64,000 bases of DNA from Macrosoma leucophasiata (GCA_036365455.1 JAWQUS010000008.1:19699501-19763500); one strand, 5' to 3'; shown: positions 43,183 to 52,529, counted from the stretch's first letter. Made by a program: numbers and translations. Notes: generated by a model from the sequence alone, not told the origin.

Positions 43183-43325
43183 TAGCTGATCCGGCGAACT
43201 TCGTGCCGACATCGGCGATTTTTAAATATTTGCTATTTTTAATTCATATTCATGCAAACCTTCTTCTGACAATAACGAACATATAAAAGAAATATTCATC
43301 CAATTTGGTGCCGCCGCGCGGCGTT
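43183..43325 (+). repeat. Family D repeat start
   Basis: CTAGCTGATCCGGCGAACTTC, GTGCCGACATCGGCGATTTT and ACGAACATATAAAAGAAATATTC match 8795-8920. It is interrupted on its right by the SINE at 43347. Confidence 0.55.
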
Positions 43326-43346
43326 TGGAAGTTAATAATGGCAACC

Positions 43347-43660
43347 CGTTATACGTCCCACTGCTGGGCACGAGTCTCTTCCCTTTTTGGGGAGTAAGCC
43401 TGGAGCTTACTCGAGCACGCTGCTCCAATGCGGATTGGTGGAGGTGGGTGGGTTAGTGACCAACCTGCTGTTGGATGTTTTCAAACCGCCCGTAAGGCCT
43501 CCGACAAGGTTTAACGACTGCTATCAATCGATAGCAACCGGGACCGACGGCTTAACGTGCCCTCCGAAGCACGGAAACGCGCATTTAATTTGCCACTAGC
43601 GGTCACCCATCATGAGTAGATCGCTTATGATCTACACCAGCCGCTGGGCCATGCGCGCTT
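43347..43660 (-). repeat. tRNA-derived SINE, family S2
   Basis: The left end CCCACTGCTGGGCACGAGTC and right end CAGCCGCTGGGCCATGCGCG delimit the unit. The inner blocks are as at 14003. It lacks about 30 bp near the head compared with that copy. Confidence 0.78.
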
Positions 43661-43667
43661 CAGTTTT

Positions 43668-43888
43668 AAATAAATAAATAAATAAAATACGCTTACACTC
43701 ACAGCCCCACAGTAGGTATAAACCTGTGTCGTGGGTGCCGTTGTACACATACAACACATACACTAACACCCAGACCCGAAACAAATATCTGTAGTTCATA
43801 CAAATATTTGTCCCGGTGCGGGGATTGAACCCGCGACCCTTCGAATCAAACGGTCATCTCACACCGCTGGACTAACCGGGTCGTCAAA
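43668..43888 (-). repeat. tRNA-derived SINE, family S1, near intact
   Basis: Minus strand: GACGACCCGGTTAGTCCAGC, CGCGGGTTCAATCCCCGCAC, CAAATATTTGTATGAACTAC, and an (ATTT)n tail at 43668-43686. It lies tail to head against the S2 copy. Confidence 0.9.
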
Positions 43889-44149
43889 GTTATGCGCTCA
43901 CAAACATGTCATTGATTCATTTTTGTAGAACGAATGTTGTTGAGATTGATCTAGAGAGGCCTGCAAGAAGTGATGCGCCTATTTAAATTAACCCTGTAGA
44001 TGTACGAGCCGCATGATTCACTTACTACCAATGGAAATTGTGAAGTAACTGCTACATTGGGATGGTCCATCCCTGAAGCTTCAGTGTTTCTCTCTGCTCC
44101 GTTGCAATAGCGCTTAGAACTACCATAAAAGAAGGCATTGTTATTATTA

Positions 44150-44440
44150 GTCGATCGGCACTGGATCATTACCTTCCCTAAACCTTCTGGACCTTCCCTA
44201 AATGTGCCCACAATAGTGGTATGCACAATAAGGGGAGAATATGCCATAATGACCAGGCTTGGCATGCGTATACTTAAGCGATCGGAGTGGCAGCACTTTC
44301 ATCGCTGGAGGCTGCTGCCCATCCCGCGATACTGTATTTATTGCCACTTGGGATGGTTTGTCCGCTATTATCCGATTGACTAACTGCACTAGCGGAAGAA
44401 CTATCCTCCAGTAGTTGGCGGTGCGGTCGTCACGCCTGGA
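44150..44440 (+). repeat. Family M repeat, full length
   Basis: AAGGGGAGAATATGCCATAATG, CTTGGCATGCGTATACTTAAG, TATTATCCGATTGACTAACTG, GCACTAGCGGAAGAAC and GGTGCGGTCGTCACGCCTGG. It abuts the left arm of the large inverted repeat. Confidence 0.7.
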
Positions 44441-44450
44441 TCTATTACTT

Positions 44451-45211
44451 TACCTAGGTACTTAATATAGGTTATACATTGGAGTAACATATAGGCTACA
44501 ATTTTCAATGAATAAAAGTACACGCGGACGAAGTCGCGAGTAATAACTAGTATCAAATAAAAGATCTAATTGTGAGCATCTCAGGTATTTTTTCAATAAT
44601 CTCACATAAAATAGTTTCAAAATAAAAAAAAAAACGTAAAGGAACCCTCCCGCTCCCCTTATTTCCAAAACTATAGTGCTTAATATTAAAAAGAATGAAA
44701 ATAATGTTTAAACCATTTTCTAGATTAGAGGAAAACCTGAGAAGTATATTAAAGGTAACTTAGAAAAACAGAGTACGAAACTCTGTGAATGGGAGTCCGA
44801 CTCGCACCTGGCCGGGTTTTTATTAACTTATTACTCTATAGTTTCTTTAGCAAGCTTGTCTACAGTTCACACCCGCCCAATCTCGGCAAATCAAGTGTCT
44901 ATAATGTCGAAGGTCCCTATATATCGCGGATGTTTAGCAGAGCATTCAACTATAACATATTACCCAATTCACACACTAATGTCTTTGTACGTGTTAATTG
45001 GCGGATGAATACGTAGACAATAATCAGTCGATTATTAGCTCCGGCGTTAGCTATCTGATGTTAGATATCGTGATAGTGGTCAACGAAGTAATGTCTCGTA
45101 GTTATAGCTATGTAATTGTTGTTTACTTTTATGAGAAAGGTTTTTGTTTTGTAGCGTATATTGGAGTATTTTTGAGTAATCATCGTATTAAAATTGAAAA
45201 AAAAACGGAGC
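44451..45211 (+). repeat. Left arm of a large inverted repeat (empty target site)
   Basis: 761 bp that match the reverse complement of 46103-46342 plus 48765-49287. The outer part (44451-44973) contains CGCGGACGAAGTCGCGAG and a family P-like stretch. The inner part (44974-45211) appears identical to its partner: 69 predicted residues over it are the same on both arms. Here the two parts are contiguous (TTCACACACTAATGTC), whereas the right arm is split by a LINE. Confidence 0.9.
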
Positions 45212-45239
45212 GGACGGAATCTCTATCTATAGGAAGTCT

Positions 45240-45307
45240 ATAGGCTTCAGTTATCACTTAACAACAATGTGAACTGCATACGTGTTTGCCACGTTAATTA
45301 CATTAAA
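45240..45307 (+). repeat. Family F 3' tail inside the inverted repeat
   Basis: CTATAGGCTTCAGTTATCAC to AATTACATTAAAAAAA is the last 65-70 bp of family F, lying just beyond the left arm. Confidence 0.7.
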
Positions 45308-46012
45308 AAAATATTCAGTATCATCTATTAAAACTGACGCTTCAATATTTGCGGTGAGTTCAGAGATAAATTAATTTACATATTGTCCAGCGAGTTTAAT
45401 TTGTTTACGGGAAATAATTGACTTCAATAAAGCGTTCATCACCATTATTTTCAGCGGAAAGTCTTTCATTGATTGAAACCCATTTGGTAACAACCAATGG
45501 GTAACAATAGTTAAAAAACATTATTTTCCTAAATAATAGCGACGACTAAACTGGTCATCTTGAGGTTGCAGGTTGAATCCCTGCCTGAAGTCAGTTTTGT
45601 ACTTTATTTGGTTTCTACATTTTTGTTGTATGAGTTGCAAACTGTCCGGGGAGTTGCGTAAACTGAAACATATCCAATATCAAGGATTGAAATCTTGACC
45701 ACTTCAGTAATAGAATTATACTATCATTGTACGCTTATTATCAAATATAAAAATCAATTGCTGTTCGTTAGTCTCGCTAAAACTCGAGAAGAGTCGGTCC
45801 AGCCAGGACCGATTTGGCTAATTTTGATTGATTTTTGGAAGTCCAGGGAAGGTTTAAAAGGTAAGAAAATGTGAAGAAATTGAAGAGGAATAGTATAAAA
45901 CACAATTTAATCTGCCCATACAAATAGTCCGCATATATCAAACCTGTGACACATTATTTAATTCTGTGGCAATACGAAGTTTGACGAGTCAGCTAGTAGC
46001 TTATAAAAATCT
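45308..46012. other. Spacer between the inverted-repeat arms
   Basis: Holds a tRNA-like S5 relic at 45535-45620 (GCAGGTTGAATCCCTGCCTG) and a dispersed repeat at 45775-46000 that matches 17545-17800 (CTCGAGAAGAGTCGGTCC to GAGTCAGCTAGTAG). No coding frame. Confidence 0.5.
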
Positions 46013-46102
46013 ACCCAATAACCAGAGGCTTAAATGCAGATGCGTCGCCACCCCTGAAACCTAAGTTATTATGACTCTGTCATAGTTATTACGGAGCGTA
46101 TG
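46013..46102 (-). repeat. Family F piece inside the inverted repeat
   Basis: ACCAGAGGCTTAAATGCAGA, GTCGCCACCCCTGAAACC and CATAGTTATTACGGAGCGT are the middle of a divergent F copy, minus-oriented. It mirrors the F tail beyond the left arm, so the F sequence was probably part of the duplicated unit and each side kept a different portion. Confidence 0.6.
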
Positions 46103-46342
46103 GCTCCGTTTTTTTTCAATTTTAATACGATGATTACTCAAAAATACTCCAATATACGCTACAAAACAAAAACCTTTCTCATAAAAGTAAACAACAATTA
46201 CATAGCTATAACTACGAGACATTACTTCGTTGACCACTATCACAATATCTAACATCAGATAGCTAACGCCGGAGCTAATAATCGACTGATTATTGTCTAC
46301 GTATTCATCCGCCAATTAACACGTACAAAGACATTAGTGTGT
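46103..46342 (-). repeat. Right arm of the inverted repeat, inner part
   Basis: Reverse complement of 44974-45211. It ends at the GTGT (46339-46342) that forms one copy of the target duplication of the LINE. Confidence 0.92.
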
Positions 46343-48760
46343 AGAATAGAATAGAATAGAAAATATTTTTATTTCGAATAGATCTTTACAGATACTTTCA
46401 AAACGTCAATAAATCATAAACTACCTAGAGCGAATAACCATTACATATAGTAAAAGCAAAATCATATATTAATAGTAAATTAAAAATTAAAATTTAAACT
46501 ATTTGGTTAAAACATAATAATCATAAAACTTTTCAATTCCTTCAATGATAATAAATGAAGAAAAAGAAAAACTTATTCGTCAAGATCAATGTTATTCACT
46601 TAGCAGAGTTCCAAGTGCAGTCACTACTGAGAAGAACTCCGCTACCCAACAAACTCAGTAAGAGCTCTTTTAAATGAGAGCTTAAATCTAGTACAGATTA
46701 TCGTGAAAAATCAAATAATGTCAACGTCCATAGCATAGATGCAAATAAACTGCTATCTACTAAATGTGATGTAGCCCCTGCAAACCAGAACAGACCAGTC
46801 CCCACCAACAGCACCCGTTCACGAGTATGACGCATGTGACAGCCATTGCCCTCCTCGACCATTTTAGAGGGAAGTGAGCAACCCGCCACACGACGCCGCC
46901 AAAGGCAAAGACATTTAAGCGTGCATGACTGTTCCGGATATGCATACGGCAAAATAAAAGATGGAATTCATTTTCAGCCAGGGTATTCACATTATTCAAC
47001 CCTTAACAATAGTAGATACTAATTACAGAATACACGAAATCACAGGATCATGAAATAGCCTGGCAGCGATCGCTATAATCCCAAGACGTATTATCATTAA
47101 GATAATCACTGGTCTTATAGTAATTACATTTATATAAACGTTCTTTCATTACTTTCTTAAATTTATTGATCGATAGACTTTGAACGTTTTTGGGGATTTG
47201 ATTAAAGAACCGTATACATTGACCTCTAAAAGAATTACTGACCCTATTCAGCCGCGTTGCATGCATGGACAACTTGTATTTGTTCCTAGTATTTATACTG
47301 TGGTTGTTACCTATTGTAGGAAACTCATTAATGTTTTTACGGACATATAATACATTTTCATAAATGTATTGCGAAGCTACAGTCAGAATATTTATTTCTT
47401 TAAATTTATCTCTAAGAGATACCCTCGGACTCAACCCGTAGATAGCCCGGACAGCTCTCTTTTGCAGTACAAAAATAGTGTTGACGTCGGCGGAATTTCC
47501 CCATAGCAAAATGCCATAGGACATTATACTGTGAAAATAACTAAAATAAACAAGGCGAGCCGTCTCGACGTCTGTTAATAGTCTAATCTTTTTCACAGCA
47601 AATGCTGCCGAGCTAAGTCTACTAGCTAATTTGGCAATATGGGGACCCCATTGCAATTTAGCATCCACGGTAATGCCAAGAAATACCGTGGACTCTACGA
47701 TCTCCAATACTTCCTCATTTATCTTAACATTGGTTTCAACCTGTTTTACGTTAGGAGTAGTAAATTTAATACATTTTGTCTTACTGCTATTTAACGAAAG
47801 GTTATTGGCGCTAAACCAATGTACTATATTAGAGAGAGTATTGTTTACACAGTCAAAATCTACCTCCTGTCTTTTAATTTTGAACACTAAAGAAGTATCA
47901 TCAGCAAACAATACCATCTCTTGGCCATCATTGATAATGTAGGGTAAGTCATTAATATAGACTAAGAAAAGAAATGGCCCTAAAATAGAGCCCTGTGGGA
48001 CCCCCATATCCATTGAAGTCCCGGGAGATCTTGTCCCATTTACATCAACACACATATTTCTATTGTTTAAATATGAAGTCATAAGCTCGAGAGCGGTATC
48101 TCGAAGGCCGTAGTGATATAACTTTCTGACCAATGTTTCATGCTGAACGCAATCAAATGCTTTAGATAAGTCACAGAATACCCCTAGTGCATTATGTGAT
48201 TTTTCCCAAGCTTCAAAAATGTGTTTGACAAGTTCAACACCTGCATCGGTAGTTGAACGACCCCTAGTAAATCCAAACTGTCGACAATGTAAAAGTTTAT
48301 GATGGTTAAAGTGTGCAAGTAGTTGAATTAAAATAAGTTTTTCAAAAATTTTACTTAAGACAGGTAGTACAGAAATTGGTCTAAAATTTGTGGGGTCACT
48401 TGTACTACCAGATTTAAAAAGAGGAATCACTTTACTATGTTTCATTAAGTCAGGAAATATACCACTTACAATACTATTATTAAACATTGCCGCTAGGTAA
48501 GGTGCAATCACATCCATTATTTCATATGCAACTTTTACAGATAAGCCCCATAAATCAGTTGTGTTCTTAATATTAATAGACTTAAAGGCATGTATAACAT
48601 CCGCAGTATTAACTAACTTAAAATTAAATATAGTTTTACTTTGATGTACATTTTTTTTCAATAATGATTCGGCGACGGTAGGCGATGAAATGAGGTCTCC
48701 AGTCAAAGAAACTGGAATATTAGCAAAGAATGTTTCAAATGCTAAAGCAACTTCTTCGTC
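46343..48760 (-). mobile_element. 5'-truncated non-LTR retrotransposon (LINE), CR1/L2-like, 2,418 bp
   Basis: The insertion is delimited exactly by comparison with the empty site in the left arm: GTGT at 46339-46342 and again at 48761-48764. Minus-oriented, it contains an uninterrupted reverse transcriptase frame (48760-47048) and a 3' UTR of about 705 bp that ends in three to four TTCTA units (46343-46360) instead of poly-A. Such short-repeat tails are known from CR1-group LINEs. The endonuclease domain is absent, so this is a dead-on-arrival copy. The open frame suggests a recent insertion. Confidence 0.88.
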
Positions 48761-48946
48761 GTGTGAATTGGGTAATATGTTATAGTTGAATGCTCTGCTA
48801 AACATCCGCGATATATAGGGACCTTCGACATTATAGACACTTGATTTGCCGAGATTGGCCGAGTGTGAACTGTAGACAAACTTGCTAAAGAAACTATAGA
48901 GTAATAAGATAATAAAAACCTGGCCAAGTGCGAGTCGGACTCCCAT
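47048..48946 (-). CDS. LINE reverse transcriptase, N-terminally fused to target-repeat sequence
   Basis: 632 codons. Residues 1-62 come from the target repeat (same sequence as 44789-44965). From residue 63 (DEEVALAF) the frame is the LINE's. RT landmarks: RPISVLPVLSKIFEKLI at 189-205, FGFTRGRSTTDA at 224-235, DLSKAFDCVQH at 259-269, GVPQGSILGPFLFLVYINDL at 315-334, catalytic FADDTS at 347-352, then a thumb and a C-terminal region without RNase H. All catalytic residues look intact, but the apurinic endonuclease that should precede the RT is missing. Whether any transcript or protein starts at the chimeric ATG is unknown. The first 62 codons show no domain. Confidence 0.9.
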   Translation of the reverse strand: MGVRLALGQVFIILLLYSFFSKFVYSSHSANLGKSSVYNVEGPYISRMFSRAFNYNILPNSHDEEVALAFETFFANIPVSLTGDLISSPTVAESLLKKNVHQSKTIFNFKLVNTADVIHAFKSINIKNTTDLWGLSVKVAYEIMDVIAPYLAAMFNNSIVSGIFPDLMKHSKVIPLFKSGSTSDPTNFRPISVLPVLSKIFEKLILIQLLAHFNHHKLLHCRQFGFTRGRSTTDAGVELVKHIFEAWEKSHNALGVFCDLSKAFDCVQHETLVRKLYHYGLRDTALELMTSYLNNRNMCVDVNGTRSPGTSMDMGVPQGSILGPFLFLVYINDLPYIINDGQEMVLFADDTSLVFKIKRQEVDFDCVNNTLSNIVHWFSANNLSLNSSKTKCIKFTTPNVKQVETNVKINEEVLEIVESTVFLGITVDAKLQWGPHIAKLASRLSSAAFAVKKIRLLTDVETARLVYFSYFHSIMSYGILLWGNSADVNTIFVLQKRAVRAIYGLSPRVSLRDKFKEINILTVASQYIYENVLYVRKNINEFPTIGNNHSINTRNKYKLSMHATRLNRVSNSFRGQCIRFFNQIPKNVQSLSINKFKKVMKERLYKCNYYKTSDYLNDNTSWDYSDRCQAIS

Positions 48947-49287
48947 TCACAGAGTTTCGTACTCTGTTTTTCTAAGTTACCTTTAATATACTCCTCAGAT
49001 TTTCCTGTAATCTAGAAAATGGTTTAAACATTCTTTTCATTCTTTTTAATATTAAGCACTGTAGTTTTGGAAATAAGGGGAGCGGGAAGGTTCCTTTACG
49101 TTTTTTTTTATTACTTTGAAACTATTTTATGTGAGATTATTGAAAAAAATACCTGAGATGCTCACAATTAGATCTTTTATTTGATACTAGTTTTTATTCA
49201 CGACTTCGTCCGCGTGTACTTTTATTCATTGCAAATTGTAGCCTATATGTTACTCCAATGTATAACCTATATTAAGTACCTAGGTAC
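48765..49287 (-). repeat. Right arm of the inverted repeat, outer part
   Basis: Reverse complement of 44451-44973 with scattered substitutions (about six residue changes in the 62 codons shared with the left arm). Ends in TACCTAGGTA at the outer boundary, next to a retroposon-type tail at 49290-49395. Confidence 0.9.
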
Positions 49288-49676
49288 TGTAAAGTTTCAT
49301 CCAAATCCGTCCAATAGTTTTATCGTGAAAGAGTAACAAACATCCATCCATCCATCCATATTCACCAACTTACGCATTTACAAGATTAGTAGCATATCAG
49401 TATTTGCAAAACTTTTTTCAATTTTCTAATTCATCCGCTAAAAGTGGTCCCTCTAGATACAATACATTTATTTACCTGTTACACTCATTCACTCAGAAAC
49501 CTATTTCAGGCACCAGTCCCTAACAATACTCGGATTTAAGTGAGCAATGTATAACGTATTAACAATAAAGACCTGCCTAACGTTGTGAAGGAAAAATACA
49601 TTTGGTTTATTATTCACGTAACAATAATGTCGAATTTAATGATATATGTTCTTAGGTTTTCGCGAGCTACACTCAT

Positions 49677-50313
49677 TTTTTAGGGTTCCGTAGTATACAA
49701 GGAACCCTTATAGTTTAGCCATGTCCGTCCGTCTGTCTGTCCGTCTGCGGTTTAGCGCAAAAACTATTGGCACTAGAGACTTACGCCGACAAAGTGGTAG
49801 AGTAAAACCATGAAAAATATAATAATTTAGGTTACCTACCTGTAACGCCCTGTCCTACATGTAATGCCCGGATTTTTTTATTTATTTTTCGTTTTCTGTA
49901 TAGTGTGGTAGTGGATATCGTAGGATAGGTTTTGCAAAAATGTTAGGGGTGTGCAAACATCATTTTTCGATTTAGTTAACTGTTCGTGACTTACTAAGCT
50001 TTAAAGTGCCAATTTTCGTTAGAGTCACGTGTAGATGTGGTAGAGGAGGGGGTCCTCTACCAACTAAACGGTTGTTGTTAGAAATTCAAACGTTACGGCA
50101 ATAGTAGCTACATATAACGAAATAAAAAGGAAAACTATCACACTTAAGTTGGTTTTACTGGTTTGCGAGTAATAGTTGGCCAAATGTAATACTCGAATTT
50201 TTTGAAGAAATCCATAGAAAATATTTATTGATTTTTTTCATTGCATTATTCAAATCTAAAAACTACGGTACCCTACACTTACGGGCCTGACACGCACTTC
50301 ACCGGTTTTTTTA
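49677..50313 (-). repeat. Family P repeat, long copy
   Basis: AGGGTTCCGTAGTATACAAGG at the left, a short CTGTCCGTCTG tract, a novel middle (GTAATGCCCGGATTTTTT, GGGGGTCCTCTACCAACTAA) and GTACCCTACACTTACGGGCC, CACTTCACCGGTTTTTTT at the right. Confidence 0.7.
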
Positions 50314-50334
50314 TTTCTACATGTTGAATTTTGC

Positions 50335-50388
50335 AGCTTGAGGACGTAATCATCACCACAGTAGTGGTGATGATTACGTCCTCAAGCT
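50335..50388. repeat. Perfect 25 bp hairpin
   Basis: Arms 50335-50359 and 50364-50388 are exact reverse complements, with a 4 bp loop AGTA. It lies between the end of a family P copy and a mariner end. A 25 bp stem with no mismatch points to a recent foldback event. Confidence 0.93.
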
Positions 50389-50419
50389 CCCTCCTCAGTG
50401 TTCACTACTATCGGTTATA

Positions 50420-50608
50420 ATAGGTTGGGGAAAAAGTCTTTTCGCAATATAGTATGTATGAACTTGTAATAAAATCTCTTTGGCTGTAGTATTTGTATCT
50501 GGCTGGTTTATGTATCATTGAATGTAAAAATTTTAAAGAACATAATTCCAAATTCAAATTAGGCAAATGTGTGATTTTCAATTGTTTTTCGTACTGTCAA
50601 GATTAGGG
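50420..50608 (+). mobile_element. mariner-like element, 5' end only
   Basis: TAGGTTGGGGAAAAAGTCTT followed by TTCGCA is a mariner-type inverted terminal repeat. The next 170 bp (TGAACTTGTAATAAAATCTC, GGCTGGTTTATGTATCATTG, AATTAGGCAAATGTGTGATT) look like the mariner leader and stop at TCAAGATT, where the transposase ATG would be expected. The transposase and right end are absent. Confidence 0.75.
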
Positions 50609-50611
50609 TTG

Positions 50612-50740
50612 TTGAGGAAGTGATTATGAGGAAGAGGAGGAGGAAGAGGAATTGTGATGCGCCAATTTAGAGGATGCGGATGAGGAAGAGGATATTTTTA
50701 TGAGGAAGAGGATGAGGAAGAGGAAGAGGAAGCAGATGAC
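50612..50740. repeat. GAGGAA purine-rich simple repeat
   Basis: Irregular repeats of GAGGAA/GATGAG over about 130 bp, one strand almost all purine. It separates the mariner end from the RT fragment. Confidence 0.9.
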
Positions 50741-50787
50741 ATAATAATAATAGCAACTCTTGGAACGTCCCACTGCTGGGCACTGGG

Positions 50788-51160
50788 CACGAGTCACGAG
50801 TTCAGTGCCATATCTACACAACGACATTGCTAAGGCCTTTGACCGGGTCTGGCACAGGGCACTTCTCGCGAAACTTCCATCCTACGGTCTTCCCGAAAGG
50901 CTATGCAACTGGACAGCCAGCTTTCTGTCTGAGTGTTATATACAAGTCTTAGTTGACTGTCAGCGCTCAGACAGACTACCTATCAACGCTGGTGTGCCGC
51001 AAGGCTCTGTGCTATCTCCCACGCTTTTTCTTCTGCACATCAATGAAATGTTGGAGCAAAACTCCAATTTTAATTGCTAGAACGATGATAGTACGGGATA
51101 TGCACACTACACTAGCCGTGCAAATGCCTCTCGGACACTTATCGAGACACGCACACCAAA
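50788..51160 (+). pseudogene. LINE reverse transcriptase fragment with destroyed catalytic box
   Basis: The frame gives DIAKAFDRVWHRALLAKLPS, CNWTASFLSECYIQVLVD and INAGVPQGSVLSPTLFLLHI, the A, B and palm segments of a non-LTR reverse transcriptase. At 51076-51096 the expected C-Y-A-D-D-S reads C-stop-N-D-D-S, then STGYAHYTSRANASRTLIET continues in the same frame. The family differs from the intact LINE at 46343. It begins and ends abruptly, so about 120 residues are preserved. Confidence 0.85.
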
Positions 51161-51282
51161 AAAAAAGATGAGTGAATGACACAATTTCATTTAGGAATTG
51201 AAATGAAAATAAGAATGCAGTCTTTATTTCTTTGTTAATTAGGTATTTAAGTCGAATATTATTAATCAAAATAAAAGAATTT

Positions 51283-51352
51283 AGCGGCAAGTAAAATAGG
51301 TAATGCGGTGGTGCCTACGCCCGCGAGCTCCGTCACTGGATCTCTACCACCA
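51283..51352 (-). repeat. Family F 5' end piece
   Basis: TTAGCGGCAAGTAAAATAGG to GGATCTCTACCACCA is the first 70 bp of family F, minus-oriented. Confidence 0.75.
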
Positions 51353-51608
51353 AAATATTTTTAAAATATTTGAAATAGCATCGGTCGGTGGAATAGAAAT
51401 AGTGGAATAATATTTCGACATATTTCCACAATAGCGTCATCACGCTTTCAGTTAAAACAACACGAAAAGATAATTTGATAATGCTGTTTAATAATGATAA
51501 TTTTATGTGATGATAGGTCGAAAATCTCTTGTACATGAAAATCAATGTCAGCCTCTTCGTTTTCCATGGTTTGTATAGTCTAAATATATAAGACTTGACC
51601 TAATTACA

Positions 51609-51756
51609 ATGTTTAGAATTCGCACTGGACACATTCCATTAAATAAGTTTGGATTTCTTATGATAAAAAACTGATTCACCAAACTGTGTGATCTGTGATG
51701 TTACTGAAGATGTCCAACATTTGATCTTGGGGTGTTCGGTACGAATCCGAGAGAAA
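51609..51756 (+). pseudogene. LINE C-terminal zinc-knuckle fragment, frameshifted
   Basis: The first frame reads MFRIRTGHIPLNKFGFLMIK, then a shift, then NCVICDVTEDVQHLILGCSV (51682-51741). The C-x2-C-x8-H-x4-C spacing is the C-terminal CCHC knuckle of R1/Jockey/I-type LINEs, after the tether and RNase H regions. It is too short and broken to appear as one open frame. It may belong with the RT fragment at 50788, but the RNase H part between them is missing. Confidence 0.65.
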
Positions 51757-51848
51757 AAAATATATTGTATATGTTAGATATAAATAAATATGTTTGATTT
51801 AGGAGTAATTCATAGCATAGTAAGTTTTCCTTGTAGTAATAGTGAGAA

Positions 51849-52225
51849 TCGCGCATGGCCCCGCGGCTGATGTAGATCGTGAAGTGATCTACTCGGTTAA
51901 GCGATACGGGCGCGGTTGGGTGTGTGATAAGTGACCGCTAATGGCAAAATAAAATACACGTTTCCGTGCTTCGGAGGGCACGTTAAGCCGTCAGTCCCGG
52001 TTGCTATCGATAGATAATAGCTGTCTTAAAACCTTGTCGGAGGCCTTATGGGCGGTTTGAAAACATCCGACAACGAGTTGGCCACTAACCCGTATCTCCA
52101 CCAACCCGCATTGGAGTAGCGTGGCGGAGTAAGCTCCAGGCTTGCTGGGCACCAGTCTCTCCCCTTTTTGATCCCCCCATAAAGAGAAGAGGCTCGTGCC
52201 TAGCAGTGGGACGTATGCGTATAAT
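51849..52225 (+). repeat. tRNA-derived SINE, family S2, full length
   Basis: GCGCATGGCCCCGCGGCTG, TGTAGATCGTGAAGTGATCT, GAGGGCACGTTAAGCCGTC, CTTGTCGGAGGCCTTATGG, GTAAGCTCCAGGCTTGCTGG and a final CCTAGCAGTGGGACGTATG. It is head-first in plus orientation and ends only about 100 bp before the next PDE exon. Confidence 0.8.
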
Positions 52226-52328
52226 AAGTTGCCTATGTCTTTAACCTTCGGTATATATAGTTTACAAATTAAGTTCTGTTTTCTAATCTTTACATCATAG
52301 TATCTGTATATTATTTTTTTGTTACCAG

Positions 52329-52525
52329 GTCGCTGTTTGCCGGTGCTGTGCGTTCACTTGTTCCACATGTATGGGCTGATGTCGCACTTCAAGTTGGACC
52401 CCGCGAAGCTATGGAAGCTGTTCAGTCTGATCGAGGAGGGCTATCACAGCACCAACCCGTACCACAACTCGGTGCACGCCGCGGATGTCACACAAGCGAT
52501 GCATTGTTTCTTACAACAGGAACAG
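52329..52525 (+). CDS. Phosphodiesterase 7 homologue, catalytic exon with YHN and HAAD motifs
   Basis: A 197 bp exon between TTTTTTTGTTACCAG and GTAAGT. With the base carried over from 12311 it encodes 66 residues, [20 protein letters not shown] onward. [20 protein letters not shown] (residues 43-62 of the exon) contains the general-acid histidine (YHN) and the first metal-ligand histidine (HAAD). The [12 protein letters not shown] form is the PDE7 signature and differs from PDE4 (HAADVVQS) and PDE8 (THSADVLHAT). It leaves in phase 0. GC content is clearly higher than in the surrounding intron. Confidence 0.97.
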
Positions 52526-52529
52526 GTAA

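Noticed and set aside
44998..45243. 81-residue frame, identical over 69 residues to 46315-46061, as a conserved gene
   Set aside because: The identity reflects recently duplicated inverted-repeat arms, not selection. There is no domain, and the frame runs into an A-rich tract.
50335..50388. microRNA precursor
   Set aside because: A perfect stem with a 4 bp loop is unlike animal microRNA precursors, which have mismatches and loops of about 10 bp or more. Young foldback DNA is the simpler reading.
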